Positions 26,782-36,395 are shown, counted from the stretch's first letter. The stretch: 64,000 nucleotides of DNA from Candidatus Kuenenia hertensis (GCA_021646465.1 SOET01000001.1:62001-126000); one strand, 5' to 3'. Numbers and translations: made by a program. Notes: generated from the letters alone by a model not told the origin.

Positions 26782-27462
26782 TTAGTAAGAAGTAAACATC
26801 AGAAAATACTGGTACGGAAGAAGAAATGTATATTTCCTTTGTAATACAAAACCCGCTTGCTTTAATTCATTGATAACCAATTCTTCCGGTAAACGGACAT
26901 TGAGCGGGGGGCCTATGGGGCTTTCTTTGCCAAATTCTATGATTGCGATTCTTCCGCCTGGTTTCAGTGACGATTTGACCTTCTTCATAAAATCAACAGG
27001 ATGTGCTATTTCGTGATACGTGCTCAGTAAAATTGCAGTGTCTATAGTGTTTTCAGGTAATAAAGGATCGTCCATGTTGCCCAGTACGAGACGGACTATT
27101 TCTGCATCAGAGGTACTTAGCCTGTTTTTGATATGATCAAGCATCTCTTGCTGTATATCTACCGCATAAACAATTCCGGCTGGCCCGGTCCGCTTCAAAA
27201 GTTTTGTAGTAAGGTAGCCGGAACCTGCACCGATATCTGCAATAATTTGACCCTTCTCAATTTCCAGTGCATCCAGTATTAATTCCGGTTTTTGCCAGGC
27301 GTCCCGGTCCGGCGCCTCAAGCAGTGGTATCTTTGAAGGGCTGAACAGTTTTCCGGGCCGCTTGAGTTGGAGGGTATTTTGAGCATAAATTTCAAAGCAA
27401 AGAAACACTATTCCCAATACGGCAACACATAGATGAAGTCCCCTGGTTCTTTTTCCTCTCAT
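26782..27462 (-). CDS. Exported or membrane-anchored class I SAM methyltransferase
   Basis: 226 residues. An N-terminal hydrophobic segment (GLHLCVAVLGIVFLCFEIYA-Q) looks like a signal peptide or anchor. The methyltransferase core follows: IADIGAGSGYLTTKLL (SAM motif I), VYAVDIQQEMLD, LGNMDDPLLPENTIDTAIL, LKPGGRIAIIEFG. Methyltransferases of this type normally work in the cytoplasm where SAM is available, so export would be unusual; in anammox bacteria the compartment is uncertain. Four bases separate it from the next upstream gene. Confidence 0.8.
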   Translation of the reverse strand: MRGKRTRGLHLCVAVLGIVFLCFEIYAQNTLQLKRPGKLFSPSKIPLLEAPDRDAWQKPELILDALEIEKGQIIADIGAGSGYLTTKLLKRTGPAGIVYAVDIQQEMLDHIKNRLSTSDAEIVRLVLGNMDDPLLPENTIDTAILLSTYHEIAHPVDFMKKVKSSLKPGGRIAIIEFGKESPIGPPLNVRLPEELVINELKQAGFVLQRKYTFLLPYQYFLMFTSY

Positions 27463-27465
27463 AAA

Positions 27466-27756
27466 CTAATTTTCCTTTTCATCTTCCTTTTCTTCCTGCT
27501 CCATCTTGTCTAAACGCAATATGAGCCAGATCGATGCGCCAATTGCGAATGGCAACAATATATATTGAATAATTTCGAGTTTTGAACGGGGTGATGGTGT
27601 TATTTCAGGAAGCGGCGGAGGGGCTTGCTGTTGTTGTGCAGAAATGGTTTCCTCTGATTGCTTGCTTTCTTGTGTTGTCTGAGCGTTAGCGGTAACAACA
27701 GATAGCAGAGTGCCTGTTAAAAGAAAAAAACAAATTATAATCAAAAATTTTTTCAT
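27466..27756 (-). CDS. Small exported membrane protein
   Basis: 96 residues from the ATG at 27754-27756. A signal peptide ends near TANAQ, followed by a Gln/Pro-rich stretch (SAQQQQAPPPLPEITPSPRS), one membrane segment (YILLPFAIGASIWLILRL) and an acidic tail EEKEDEKEN. No family recognised. It looks like a small anchor or assembly subunit of a membrane complex. It is cotranscribed with the methyltransferase. Confidence 0.65.
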   Translation of the reverse strand: MKKFLIIICFFLLTGTLLSVVTANAQTTQESKQSEETISAQQQQAPPPLPEITPSPRSKLEIIQYILLPFAIGASIWLILRLDKMEQEEKEDEKEN

Positions 27757-27796
27757 AATACAATTTCTCAATAATCGTAACACTTTAGCTTTTCGA

Positions 27797-27921
27797 GATA
27801 CCAGCAGTTACTGCTTGTTCCCAAACTTCTGTTTGGGAATACAATTTTAAGGAGAAACTGAGTTTCTCGTCCATTTACGCTCCCAAACAGGAGTTTGGGA
27901 GCGAGCAGAAGGAGTTTTTCC
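27797..27921. repeat. Compound hairpin repeat (TTCCCAAAC/GTTTGGGAA type)
   Basis: Holds TTCCCAAACTTCTGTTTGGGAA, then GAGAAACTGAGTTTCTC, then CTCCCAAACAGGAGTTTGGG. The same three-hairpin order is found inside the MITE-like elements at 36396 and 41463 and in the array at 57783. Confidence 0.75.
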
Positions 27922-27948
27922 CAAAAAACTAAAGGGTTGCCAATAATC

Positions 27949-29004
27949 TCATTTTGGAAATACGAGTTCTTTATAAATATCAAATTCTTTTTTCGCCTCC
28001 TCGTGTTTGCCGAGTTTATTATACGAATCTCCCAGCAATAAGTGTGCATTTGTATTTTCAGGATTTAATTCGATCAGTTTTTGGCAAATATCCACAGATT
28101 CATTATAAAGTCCTTTTTTATTATAGGCAAATCCAAGATTGTAGAGTGCGTCATGATTTTCAGGCTCAATATCTAAAAGTTTTTTAAACGCTTCGATGGC
28201 TTCGTCAAATCTCTCTGCCATATTATATGCGACACCAATATTGTAATAGGTTTTGGTATGATTCGGGTTAATGGTTAATGCCATACGGTATGCCTCTATT
28301 GCTTTGTCAATTTCGTTTTTTTCACCATAAATACACCCCATATTATAGTAAACATTGGCATTGTTTTGATCCAGAGAGACATATTTTTCAAATGCAATAA
28401 CGGCATCATCAATCAAGCGTTTCTTGTAATAAAGAGTTCCCAGTTCGAGGAGTGATTTGGTATCATCAGGGTCTAATTCTATCACTTTTTTAAAGCATGC
28501 AATTGCTTCGTTCGTTTTGCCTGATTTATTATACGATAAGGCAAGCATTTCAAATGCTTCTTTCATCGTGGGGTCTAAATTAATTGCCTGATTAAATGCT
28601 TCTATCGATTCCTCTGTCAGTCCCTGGTGGAAGAGTTCTGATCCTTTGTTGTAATAATCCACTGCGGTGAGGGGTTTTTCCTGAATAGTTTGTTCAGCTT
28701 GTTGCTTTTCATCGATAATGATCTGTTGTTTTGCAGAAATTGATTCTGTTGTTGTTTTTGGCGCTTTTTCTTCAATAATGGGTTTTATATCTTCATGTGG
28801 CTTTGTACTTGTTGCCACTGCATAAGGAACAGGGGTGGCATCCATTGTTTCTATCCGTTCTATTTCTATTATTTCAGTTACAGGGCCTTCTTTTTTGCCG
28901 CATCCCAAATTGACAATAACAAAACAACAGGTTAAAAAAATCGTACAACGGTAAACTGATTTTAAACCCAAAAGAAATTCAAAATGGTAATTTATTTTTT
29001 TCAT
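27949..29004 (-). CDS. TPR lipoprotein
   Basis: 351 residues from the ATG at 29002-29004 after a GGGGG ribosome site. The signal segment ends FVIVNLGCGKKEG, a likely lipobox cysteine. A proline/lysine-rich linker is followed from about residue 120 by six to seven tetratricopeptide repeats (for example AVDYYNKGSELFHQGLTEES, VYYNMGCIYGEKNEIDKAIE). TPR arrays are protein-protein scaffolds; many anammox cytochrome complexes have such exported partners. No catalytic domain. Confidence 0.85.
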   Translation of the reverse strand: MKKINYHFEFLLGLKSVYRCTIFLTCCFVIVNLGCGKKEGPVTEIIEIERIETMDATPVPYAVATSTKPHEDIKPIIEEKAPKTTTESISAKQQIIIDEKQQAEQTIQEKPLTAVDYYNKGSELFHQGLTEESIEAFNQAINLDPTMKEAFEMLALSYNKSGKTNEAIACFKKVIELDPDDTKSLLELGTLYYKKRLIDDAVIAFEKYVSLDQNNANVYYNMGCIYGEKNEIDKAIEAYRMALTINPNHTKTYYNIGVAYNMAERFDEAIEAFKKLLDIEPENHDALYNLGFAYNKKGLYNESVDICQKLIELNPENTNAHLLLGDSYNKLGKHEEAKKEFDIYKELVFPK

Positions 29005-29230
29005 GTTTTTCCCCCGAATTCCTTTTTTAAATATAACATTTAACATTCTTACTGGCATTGTAGTGTGGCAAGTAGAATTGTCAAGAAAATTAAGTCTTGT
29101 TTCGGCGGCTATTTTTATTTTGCTATTTTGAAATTACGTGTTATAAAAATATTTAAGAATGCTATTCAATAGTATAAATAAGTTTTGTTTCAGTGATGTA
29201 TGGTTATCATAATCTGAACAAGCAAAGACT

Positions 29231-30733
29231 ATGGATAATGTAGAATTACAATCCGATAGGGAACTTTTCTATTATTCCCCTGTTCCTCTCTGGATAGAAG
29301 ATTTGTCTGCTGTTAAGGCTTACATTGACCGCCTGCGTAGTTCCGGAATCAGGGATTTCAGAAAATATTTTACCGATAATCGCGAGGATGCCGAGAAGTG
29401 TTTGAAAATGGTGAAAACTGTTGATGTAAATAAATATGCAATGGAATGTTATGGGATAAGAGATAAAGAATATATAAGCGGGCAGTTGAACTTGTTTTTT
29501 GGTGAAACTACCTACAATACTTTCACAGAAGAGCTTATAGCGATTGCCGAAGGAAAGACACGATTTGAATGTGAAACGATTACTAAAAGTTTAACAGGTA
29601 GTGAAAAACACACGCTGTTACGATGGATTGTTCCGCCTGATTATGAGGAATCATTCTCTAAAGTATTGGTTTCCACCGTTGATCTCACTGAACGAAGGCA
29701 AGCAGAAGAAGCTGCTGCATGGGAGGCAAAGATTAATGCTGCACTCGTGGAGTTGTCAAAGGCTTTACTAAAGCCGGATAAATCTATTGGAAATTTATCG
29801 GAACTTGTTCTGGAGTATGCAAAAGGTTTAACAAACAGTCCTGTTGGTTACGTCGGGTATATTGACAAACAAACGAACAGTTTTATTTCTCCTACGATAA
29901 CCAATGAAATTTCAGAAATATTTGACATACCAAAAGGAAACATCAATTTTAATGAATTCCATGGGTTGTGGGGCTGGGTGTTGGAAAATAAAAAACCTCT
30001 TGTATCGAATGATCCGTTAAATGACGGGAGGTCGAAGGTATCATTAAAGAAGAATATATCTTTAAAACATTTTTTATCAGTACCTGCCATGCTTGGTAAG
30101 GTAATTGTAGGACAGGTAACGGTGGGTAATTCTGCAAAAGATTATTCTGAAAAAGATGTTCAGTTGTTGGAACGCATTGCGGTTCTCTACGCCATTGCAA
30201 TACAACACCTGTGGACGGAAGAAGTCATTACGCATATGGCTTATTTTGATGAAATAACTAATCTTCCAAACAGGAGGCTGTTTAATGACCGTCTGTATGT
30301 AGCCATTTCAAACGCAAGTCGATACCGGAAAAGACTTGCAGTAATGTTTCTGGACCTCGATGGATTTAAAAATGTTAATGATAGTCTTGGCCATCAAATA
30401 GGTGATCAATTACTCGTAGAAATTGCTTATCGGCTGAGTCATACCGTCCGGCAATCGGATACGATTGCAAGAATGGGTGGTGATGAATTTATTGTTTTGT
30501 TAACGCAAGCAGACCATGTCGATAATATAATAAGTGTTGCAAATAAGATACTTGAAGCGGTAAAACAACCAATACTACTTGATGGTAACGAAATACGTAT
30601 TACCATCAGCATCGGAATTGCACAATATCCTGATAATGGTAAAGACGTGAATACATTGTTGAAAAGCGCGGACATTGCCTTATATCGTGCAAAAGAATCA
30701 GGGAAAAATAATTATCAGTTTTCGTCTTTATAG
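29231..30733 (+). CDS. Diguanylate cyclase with PAS-like and GAF domains
   Basis: 500 residues, no membrane segment. Residues about 10-160 resemble a PAS sensor ending in VSTVDLTERRQAEE. Residues 165-335 form a GAF domain. A linker follows (MAYFDEITNLPNRRLFNDRL), then the GGDEF domain with the active motif GGDEF at about 416-420. The inhibitory-site RxxD (RQSD, 407-410) sits five residues before GGDEF, so product feedback is expected. It should make c-di-GMP from two GTP. A c-di-GMP riboswitch exists in this window at 10782. Confidence 0.93.
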   Translation: MDNVELQSDRELFYYSPVPLWIEDLSAVKAYIDRLRSSGIRDFRKYFTDNREDAEKCLKMVKTVDVNKYAMECYGIRDKEYISGQLNLFFGETTYNTFTEELIAIAEGKTRFECETITKSLTGSEKHTLLRWIVPPDYEESFSKVLVSTVDLTERRQAEEAAAWEAKINAALVELSKALLKPDKSIGNLSELVLEYAKGLTNSPVGYVGYIDKQTNSFISPTITNEISEIFDIPKGNINFNEFHGLWGWVLENKKPLVSNDPLNDGRSKVSLKKNISLKHFLSVPAMLGKVIVGQVTVGNSAKDYSEKDVQLLERIAVLYAIAIQHLWTEEVITHMAYFDEITNLPNRRLFNDRLYVAISNASRYRKRLAVMFLDLDGFKNVNDSLGHQIGDQLLVEIAYRLSHTVRQSDTIARMGGDEFIVLLTQADHVDNIISVANKILEAVKQPILLDGNEIRITISIGIAQYPDNGKDVNTLLKSADIALYRAKESGKNNYQFSSL

Positions 30734-30805
30734 AACAACCTCTCGCAAACGCATGTTTTTGATACACCTCTAAAAAACTATCGGATACTATCGGAGGGAA
30801 TAACT

Positions 30806-32305
30806 ATGAAAAAGCTATTTGTTTGTGCCTTATTTTTGTCTTTCATTTTTCTTTTTACTTCAAAAACATACGCCATTGGTAAATTACAACAGGATTTGCC
30901 ATTTGCGGTGAGTGAACAGACACAGGTATGTATATTATGCCATAAAAATGTGACTCCGGGTATTGTGGAAGATTGGAAAGCAAGCAGGCACTCAAAAATA
31001 ACTCCGGAAATTGCTATAAAAAAGCCGGTATTAGAAAGAAGGGTTTCGAGTGAGATAATACCGGCGGATAAGAGTTCGGTAGTTGTTGGCTGTTACGAAT
31101 GTCATAGCCAAAACAGCCATCTGCATAAGGACAATTTCGAGCATTTCGGATTTCAAATCAATGTAGTTGTGTCTCCAAACGATTGCAAAACATGTCACGC
31201 AAAAGAAGTGGAGCAATATTCCGGCAGCAAGAAAGCATATGCGTTGGATAACCTGCGGGAAAATCATATTTATCACAAATTTGTAAATGCGATACCAAGT
31301 ATAAAAGAAGTAAGAGATAATTCTTTACGATATGTAAACGCATCCGAAAATTCAAAAATGGTAACATGCTATGTCTGTCACGGTTCAGAGGTAACGGTAG
31401 AGGGTATGAAGGAAATACCCTCCAATTTTGGAAGCATTAAAGTACCCTCCCTTAATAATTGGCCAAATCAGGGCGTAGGAAGGATTAACCCCGACGGAAG
31501 CCGTGGCGCCTGCACATCGTGCCATCCGAGACATAGTTTTTCTATTGAAATAGCCAGAAAACCATATACGTGTTCTCAATGTCACATTGATCAGGATGTG
31601 CCGGCTTTTGAAGTATACAAAGAGAGTAAACACGGAAACATTTTTTTTTCAAAGCAGGATACCTGGAATTGGAACAGTGTACCCTGGAAAGTCGGCAGGG
31701 ATTTTCAAGCTCCTACCTGTGCTACGTGTCACAATAGCCTGCTTGTAAATCCGGAAGGTAAGGAAATTGTTTCCCGGACTCATGACTTTGGCGAGCGGTT
31801 ATGGGTCAGATTGTTCGGGCTTATTTATTCACACCCTCAACCTAAAAGTGCAAAAACGTATGAAATAAATAATAAAGATGGGTTGCCATTACCTGCAACA
31901 TATATGAATGAATTAGCCGCAGAATATTTAATTAATGAAGAAGCACAATTGCTGCGGAAAAATGAAATGAAGAAAGTATGTAATGGTTGCCACAATACCG
32001 ACTGGATTATAGGCTACTTTGAAAAGCTTGACTCAACAATAGAAGAAACAGATACGATGGTTTTGAATACTACAAATCTTATGAAAAACATGTGGGATAA
32101 GGGATTTGCAGATGCATCGAATCCGTTTGATGAATTGATTGAAATGTTGTGGGTAAAAGAATGGTTTTTTTATGCAAATTCAATCAGGTTTGCCTCTGCT
32201 ATGTTAGGCGCCGATCGTGCTACTTTTAAAAACGGGTGGTGGCAGTTGACGGAAAATTTTTATAAAATTCATGAATATGCAAGAAAATGCGGATCCGAAA
32301 ATTGA
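30806..32305 (+). CDS. Octahaem cytochrome c, hydroxylamine-oxidoreductase-like
   Basis: 499 residues with a signal peptide ending near TYA-IG; strong ribosome site GGAGGG. Eight CxxCH haem motifs lie at 42, 96, 127, 188, 236, 256, 305 and 392 (CILCH, CYECH, CKTCH, CYVCH, CTSCH, CSQCH, CATCH, CNGCH). Spacing, the KESKHGNIFF segment after haem 6 and the helical C-terminus fit the HAO family, of which anammox bacteria have many paralogues for hydroxylamine, NO or nitrite chemistry. I could not place the Tyr that crosslinks to the P460 haem in oxidative HAO, so a reductive role is possible. The product should work in the anammoxosome. Confidence 0.9.
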   Translation: MKKLFVCALFLSFIFLFTSKTYAIGKLQQDLPFAVSEQTQVCILCHKNVTPGIVEDWKASRHSKITPEIAIKKPVLERRVSSEIIPADKSSVVVGCYECHSQNSHLHKDNFEHFGFQINVVVSPNDCKTCHAKEVEQYSGSKKAYALDNLRENHIYHKFVNAIPSIKEVRDNSLRYVNASENSKMVTCYVCHGSEVTVEGMKEIPSNFGSIKVPSLNNWPNQGVGRINPDGSRGACTSCHPRHSFSIEIARKPYTCSQCHIDQDVPAFEVYKESKHGNIFFSKQDTWNWNSVPWKVGRDFQAPTCATCHNSLLVNPEGKEIVSRTHDFGERLWVRLFGLIYSHPQPKSAKTYEINNKDGLPLPATYMNELAAEYLINEEAQLLRKNEMKKVCNGCHNTDWIIGYFEKLDSTIEETDTMVLNTTNLMKNMWDKGFADASNPFDELIEMLWVKEWFFYANSIRFASAMLGADRATFKNGWWQLTENFYKIHEYARKCGSEN

Positions 32306-32455
32306 GAGGCAAACCTTCTGCAACTTTTTTATTATAGAGATTATAACTGATTTTGTGTTTTACAATTATGATAGGTTTGTGATATAGTCAAGCATATCTG
32401 GTTTGACTTATATTAATTCAGATCAAGTAATTCAGTTACACGAGTGTTATTATTT

Positions 32456-32557
32456 ATGGATCATTTTATTACACGCCCTTCCTCTGCTTCCCCACAAACC
32501 TTCGTAGAAATCAGTAATAGCGTAAATAGAAATCATTTAATGTCTATTCTATGGTGA
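32456..32557 (+). CDS. Possible 33-codon leader ORF
   Basis: ATG GAT CAT ... TGG TGA; its stop overlaps the start of the DUF362-ChaN fusion (ATGGTGA). No Shine-Dalgarno and no homology recognised. The overlap could couple translation, but it may be chance. Confidence 0.2.
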   Translation: MDHFITRPSSASPQTFVEISNSVNRNHLMSILW

Positions 32558-34689
32558 GTACAACAAAGGTTTCCATTATTCGTTGCGAAGATTATGACAA
32601 GGAGAAGATTTTCTCTGCCCTTGATCAAACGTTTGAATTTTTCGGTGGTATTGACAATATAATAAACAAAGGCGCTAAGGTGCTTTTGAAACCGAATTTT
32701 CTGAAAGAAAGCCATCCCGAAGATTGTGCGGTTACTCATCCATGTATTATAGAAGCAATAGCTGAGAAATTACTGGAATTTGGAGCGACTCCGATTATTG
32801 GAGATAGTCCTGCTTTTGGCGCTGTATCAAAGATTGCCAGGCGCTTGAAACTTGACACGTTTGCGGAAAAACACGGAATCGACATTATTGAACTTGATAA
32901 TGCGCGCAGGGTAAAAGCAAAATGCGGGGAAAGAACTTTTCACTTAACGGTTTCCGGGAAAGCGTTGGATGTTGATGCCATTATAAATATTCCAAAACTC
33001 AAGGCACATGTACAATTACTATATACCGCTGCGGTAAAAAACATGTATGGCTGCGTGAGCGGCAAAAGGAAGGTATGGAGGCATTTTCAGTCAAATAATA
33101 ACATCAGGTGGTATACGGAAATGTTATTGGCAAATTATCATGGAGTAAAGCCGTCGTTTACCATTGTAGACGCCGTTATGGCAATGGAAGAACGCGGTCC
33201 TTCGGGGGGTATTCCCAAAAATGTGTCATTGTTGATTGCGGGCGAGGATTGTATTGCCATTGACCGCGTTATTGCAGAAGTTATTGGAATACCTCCATCT
33301 CATGTACCTATTTTACAAACAGCAAAATTACATAACATAGGAGAGCAAGATTTGAACAGAATAGAAATTCAAGGTGAATCATTGTCCGCTGTGAAGGTTG
33401 ATGATTTCAGATTGCCGGAATTAACACCCGTAGGGTTTGGTTTTTTAAGAGTTGTAAAAAGCCTTTTTAAACATTTATGGATGAAAAATTTCGAAAAAAC
33501 TGCATTACTTTTTTTCCCATTTATTTTGATGTTGCCTTTTAACGCTTTTTCAGAGGATGAAAAAGTAACCAGATTGAAACATTTTCCCTCAAAAGTGGAA
33601 GCTGACGATATTGTTCACGTGCCGACAGGGCAAATAATGAAATTTAATGACTTGTCAAAATTTTTTGATGCCGCAAGCATTCTCTACGTGGGAGAAGTTC
33701 ATGCCATGAAGGCCACTCATGAGGCGCAATTAAAAGTACTGCAGGTGTGTTATGAAAAATATGGAGAAAATCTCGCCATTGGCATGGAAATGTTTACGAA
33801 GCCCTATCAGCCCTTTTTAGACCAATGGGTTGCCGGAGAAATTGACGAGGGGAAATTTTTGGAATATACGGATTGGGATAAACAATGGGGCTTTGATTAT
33901 TATCTGTATAAAGACATATTAGATTTTGCAAGGGAAAAGAAGATCAGCGTGCGTGCCTTAAATGCGCCAAAAGAGATGGTGAAAATGGTGAGCGAGAAAG
34001 GGCTCGTCTCTTTGACAGAGGAAGAAAAGGCAGAACTCCCTGAAATTGATACAACGGGTTTTTTCCATCGTGTTTATTTGCAGGAAGTTATCGGAGGTCA
34101 TTTGCACGGAAAAGAAAATCTGGAAAAGTATAATAACGTACAATGCCTGTGGGAAGAATATATGGCTCAATCCATTGTGGACTATTTATCCTCCTGGGAA
34201 GGGAAAGGGAAGAAAATGTTGGTTTTTGTAGGGAATGGCCACATAATTTATGATATTGGGATTCCATCCAGGGTGTTCAGGCGGACGTTATTACCGTATT
34301 ACACTTTTTATCCTACCGTTATTAGTGAAGGAATACCGGGAGAGGGGCATCACATGTTTCTCCCTTCCATCCCGCTAGAGCCAGCGGACTTTATCTGGGT
34401 AGTTTCAACTACTACCACCCAATCAAAAAGAATATATCTGGGTGTTCACATAGAATACAGAGAGGATAAGAAATTAATTATACAAAAATTGAGTGAAGGC
34501 GGTCCCGCGGAGAAGGCAGGCCTTATGGAAGGAGATATTATTTTGTCTGTTGACGGCAAGACTCTGAGTACTGTTGGTGAATTGGTTCATTACCTTCAAA
34601 CAAAGCAGTTTGGGGATTCTTGTACCGTTAATATAAACCGCGATGGCACGAAGATTACCTACGCGGTTACTTTGTTTGAGATGAAATAA
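32551..34689 (+). CDS. DUF362 - ChaN-like - PDZ fusion protein
   Basis: 712 residues. Residues 1-300 are a DUF362 domain (VLLKPNFLKESHPEDCAVTH, IPKLKAHVQLLYTAAVKNMYG), often linked to Fe-S or aldo-keto functions. At about 310-335 a perfect signal-peptide-like segment starts with Met (MKNFEKTALLFFPFILMLPF, then NAFSED). Next, residues 365-610 form a ChaN/Tiki-like domain (ILYVGEVHAMKATHEAQLKV, GMEMFTKPYQPFLDQW, GNGHIIYDIGIP), a family that binds haem or acts as a protease. The end (625-712) is a PDZ domain (GGPAEKAGLMEGDIILSVDG). The layout suggests two ancestral genes fused in frame, or an internal start making an exported ChaN-PDZ protein. Confidence 0.8.
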   Translation: MVSTTKVSIIRCEDYDKEKIFSALDQTFEFFGGIDNIINKGAKVLLKPNFLKESHPEDCAVTHPCIIEAIAEKLLEFGATPIIGDSPAFGAVSKIARRLKLDTFAEKHGIDIIELDNARRVKAKCGERTFHLTVSGKALDVDAIINIPKLKAHVQLLYTAAVKNMYGCVSGKRKVWRHFQSNNNIRWYTEMLLANYHGVKPSFTIVDAVMAMEERGPSGGIPKNVSLLIAGEDCIAIDRVIAEVIGIPPSHVPILQTAKLHNIGEQDLNRIEIQGESLSAVKVDDFRLPELTPVGFGFLRVVKSLFKHLWMKNFEKTALLFFPFILMLPFNAFSEDEKVTRLKHFPSKVEADDIVHVPTGQIMKFNDLSKFFDAASILYVGEVHAMKATHEAQLKVLQVCYEKYGENLAIGMEMFTKPYQPFLDQWVAGEIDEGKFLEYTDWDKQWGFDYYLYKDILDFAREKKISVRALNAPKEMVKMVSEKGLVSLTEEEKAELPEIDTTGFFHRVYLQEVIGGHLHGKENLEKYNNVQCLWEEYMAQSIVDYLSSWEGKGKKMLVFVGNGHIIYDIGIPSRVFRRTLLPYYTFYPTVISEGIPGEGHHMFLPSIPLEPADFIWVVSTTTTQSKRIYLGVHIEYREDKKLIIQKLSEGGPAEKAGLMEGDIILSVDGKTLSTVGELVHYLQTKQFGDSCTVNINRDGTKITYAVTLFEMK

Positions 34690-34741
34690 GGGGTTCAAAA
34701 AAATAACAGGAAGTAATGGTTTTATTGTAAAACTGCATTCT

Positions 34742-35575
34742 TTATGACGGTAATGAGTGGTTGTGGTACTTAATTTTTTTTGCTTCTGCATCCAGCCCCT
34801 TCCTCCATTCTAAATATTTCCCTGGGAAAGGCTTCTTTTTTTTCAGCATATGAAACAAATAATTGGTCCTCGATTCCACCATTAATTGCGCCAATTTGGT
34901 ATTGTCGTGTATATATTTCCCTATCAAATTCAGTATCTTTTTTTTGTTTTTGTAAAACGTTTCTATCAATTCTACAACATGAGGGATATCCCGGAGAGGT
35001 TTTTTAGTAAAAAGATCAATTATTGTATCTGGAAATGCCAGAATATCCTCATCCTTATCAATAATAAGACATGCGTTATTATCAATAGCGTGTATTTTGT
35101 TATCATTGGCAAATAACATATTTCCCAGGTGTCTGTCGCTATTGCCGATTATAAAATCAAAGATTATCAATCGTTCGTAATGCTTTTTTTCTTTACTGGT
35201 CATTTTAATTATTTGATATCCGTCACTCGCATTTTTTACCCATTCCTGAACAGAGCCATTATATCGTACATTGTTAATGACGTCGTCAATTACCATCGTT
35301 TTGGGTACTAATCCCAGACCCACAATTTTGTCGATCTGATAAACAATAGCCTCCCGAATGGGAGTATCCGGATTATCTGCCATCCAGTAATGCCTGATAT
35401 CGCATTTAAATATTACGCTGCTTCCATCTTTAAAAGTGATTTTCTCAGGCCCCCGTGGTCCTCCCATCCAGCGTTCCCTTTCCACTTTTTCTATTTCTTT
35501 ATCTTTTATGCTTCCGAAAATATCAAGTTTCAGATCGTTTTCAATGTAATTGTCTGTATGCTTGTGAGGAACCAT
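34742..35575 (-). CDS. PI3/PI4-kinase-like (HipA-fold-like) kinase
   Basis: 277 residues. Lys-site region VIFKCDIRHYW is followed by REAIVYQIDKIVGLGLVPKT, the catalytic loop FDFIIGNSDRHLGNMLF (D-R-H...N) and the metal-binding AIDNNACL. This order matches bacterial proteins with the phosphatidylinositol 3-/4-kinase fold. Substrates of bacterial members are mostly unknown and may be proteins or lipids. It follows the metallophosphoesterase gene by five bases on the same strand. Confidence 0.7.
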   Translation of the reverse strand: MVPHKHTDNYIENDLKLDIFGSIKDKEIEKVERERWMGGPRGPEKITFKDGSSVIFKCDIRHYWMADNPDTPIREAIVYQIDKIVGLGLVPKTMVIDDVINNVRYNGSVQEWVKNASDGYQIIKMTSKEKKHYERLIIFDFIIGNSDRHLGNMLFANDNKIHAIDNNACLIIDKDEDILAFPDTIIDLFTKKPLRDIPHVVELIETFYKNKKKILNLIGKYIHDNTKLAQLMVESRTNYLFHMLKKKKPFPGKYLEWRKGLDAEAKKIKYHNHSLPS

Positions 35576-35580
35576 AGACT

Positions 35581-36300
35581 TTAACCTCCTAACCGCAATG
35601 CATTTTCCTTTGGCAATCCAGCCTTATAAATTTTTTCCATAGCAGAATGAATGTCGTATTTAACCCGCTTGATTTGAACAATTTTTTGTTCAGAGTCGTA
35701 AATAGCATAAGACGCCCTCAAATCCCAGTCCCGCGGCTGTCCTACACTCCCTACATTTATAAGGGCCTTTTCAACATTATTTAAATCAAATACATGTCCT
35801 TTCTCCAGTTGAATAGAACCATGATTAAGAAATAATGCCGATGGCACGTGTGTATGTCCGTAAAAACAAAGTGGCGTACGTAATATATCAAAACTCAATT
35901 GAGCATCTGCGAATGATGTGATGTAGTCAAAAAATTCCGGCCGGTTCAAAGAAGCATGCACAAGGGTAATGTCATTACATTCCTCAATCAGAGGCATATT
36001 TAATAAATAATCTTTATAACTTTTTGAAAGCTGTTTTGATGTCCATAGGGCGGCTTCTTTTGCAGCTTTATTGAAATAACTCACAGGAAATTTTCCCACC
36101 ACGGCATAGTCATGATTGCCAGCAACGATCTTGCAGCACAATTGTTGTGTCAAATCGATGCACAAATTTGGTTCGGCGGCGTAACCTACCACATCTCCCA
36201 CACAGAATATTTTATCAACATGTTCTTTCCGTATTTCATCCGCAACAGCAGCCAGTGCGTCGTAATTGCTGTGAATGTCACCTATTATTGCATAAATCAA
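35581..36300 (-). CDS. Metallophosphoesterase (calcineurin-like)
   Basis: 239 residues with the full metal set: GDIHSN, GDVVGYA, AGNHD, VHASL and FYGHTHVPSA, plus NVGSVGQPRD. This is the YfcE/MJ0936-like calcineurin family acting on phosphodiesters or phosphoproteins with two metal ions. It is translationally close to the PI3/4-kinase-like gene, so the two may form a phosphorylation/dephosphorylation pair. That pairing is inferred. Confidence 0.9.
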   Translation of the reverse strand: MIYAIIGDIHSNYDALAAVADEIRKEHVDKIFCVGDVVGYAAEPNLCIDLTQQLCCKIVAGNHDYAVVGKFPVSYFNKAAKEAALWTSKQLSKSYKDYLLNMPLIEECNDITLVHASLNRPEFFDYITSFADAQLSFDILRTPLCFYGHTHVPSALFLNHGSIQLEKGHVFDLNNVEKALINVGSVGQPRDWDLRASYAIYDSEQKIVQIKRVKYDIHSAMEKIYKAGLPKENALRLGG

Positions 36301-36395
36301 TAATTACTCCCTTTTATCACAGATGAAAACAATGTCATTAAATACATGGATCGTTATTCTGCTTAAAGATGCAAAGAAAACTTGTCTGAAAAATT

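Noticed and set aside
27768-28049. 93-codon minus-strand frame
   Set aside because: Made of hairpin-repeat DNA plus antiphase TPR sequence.
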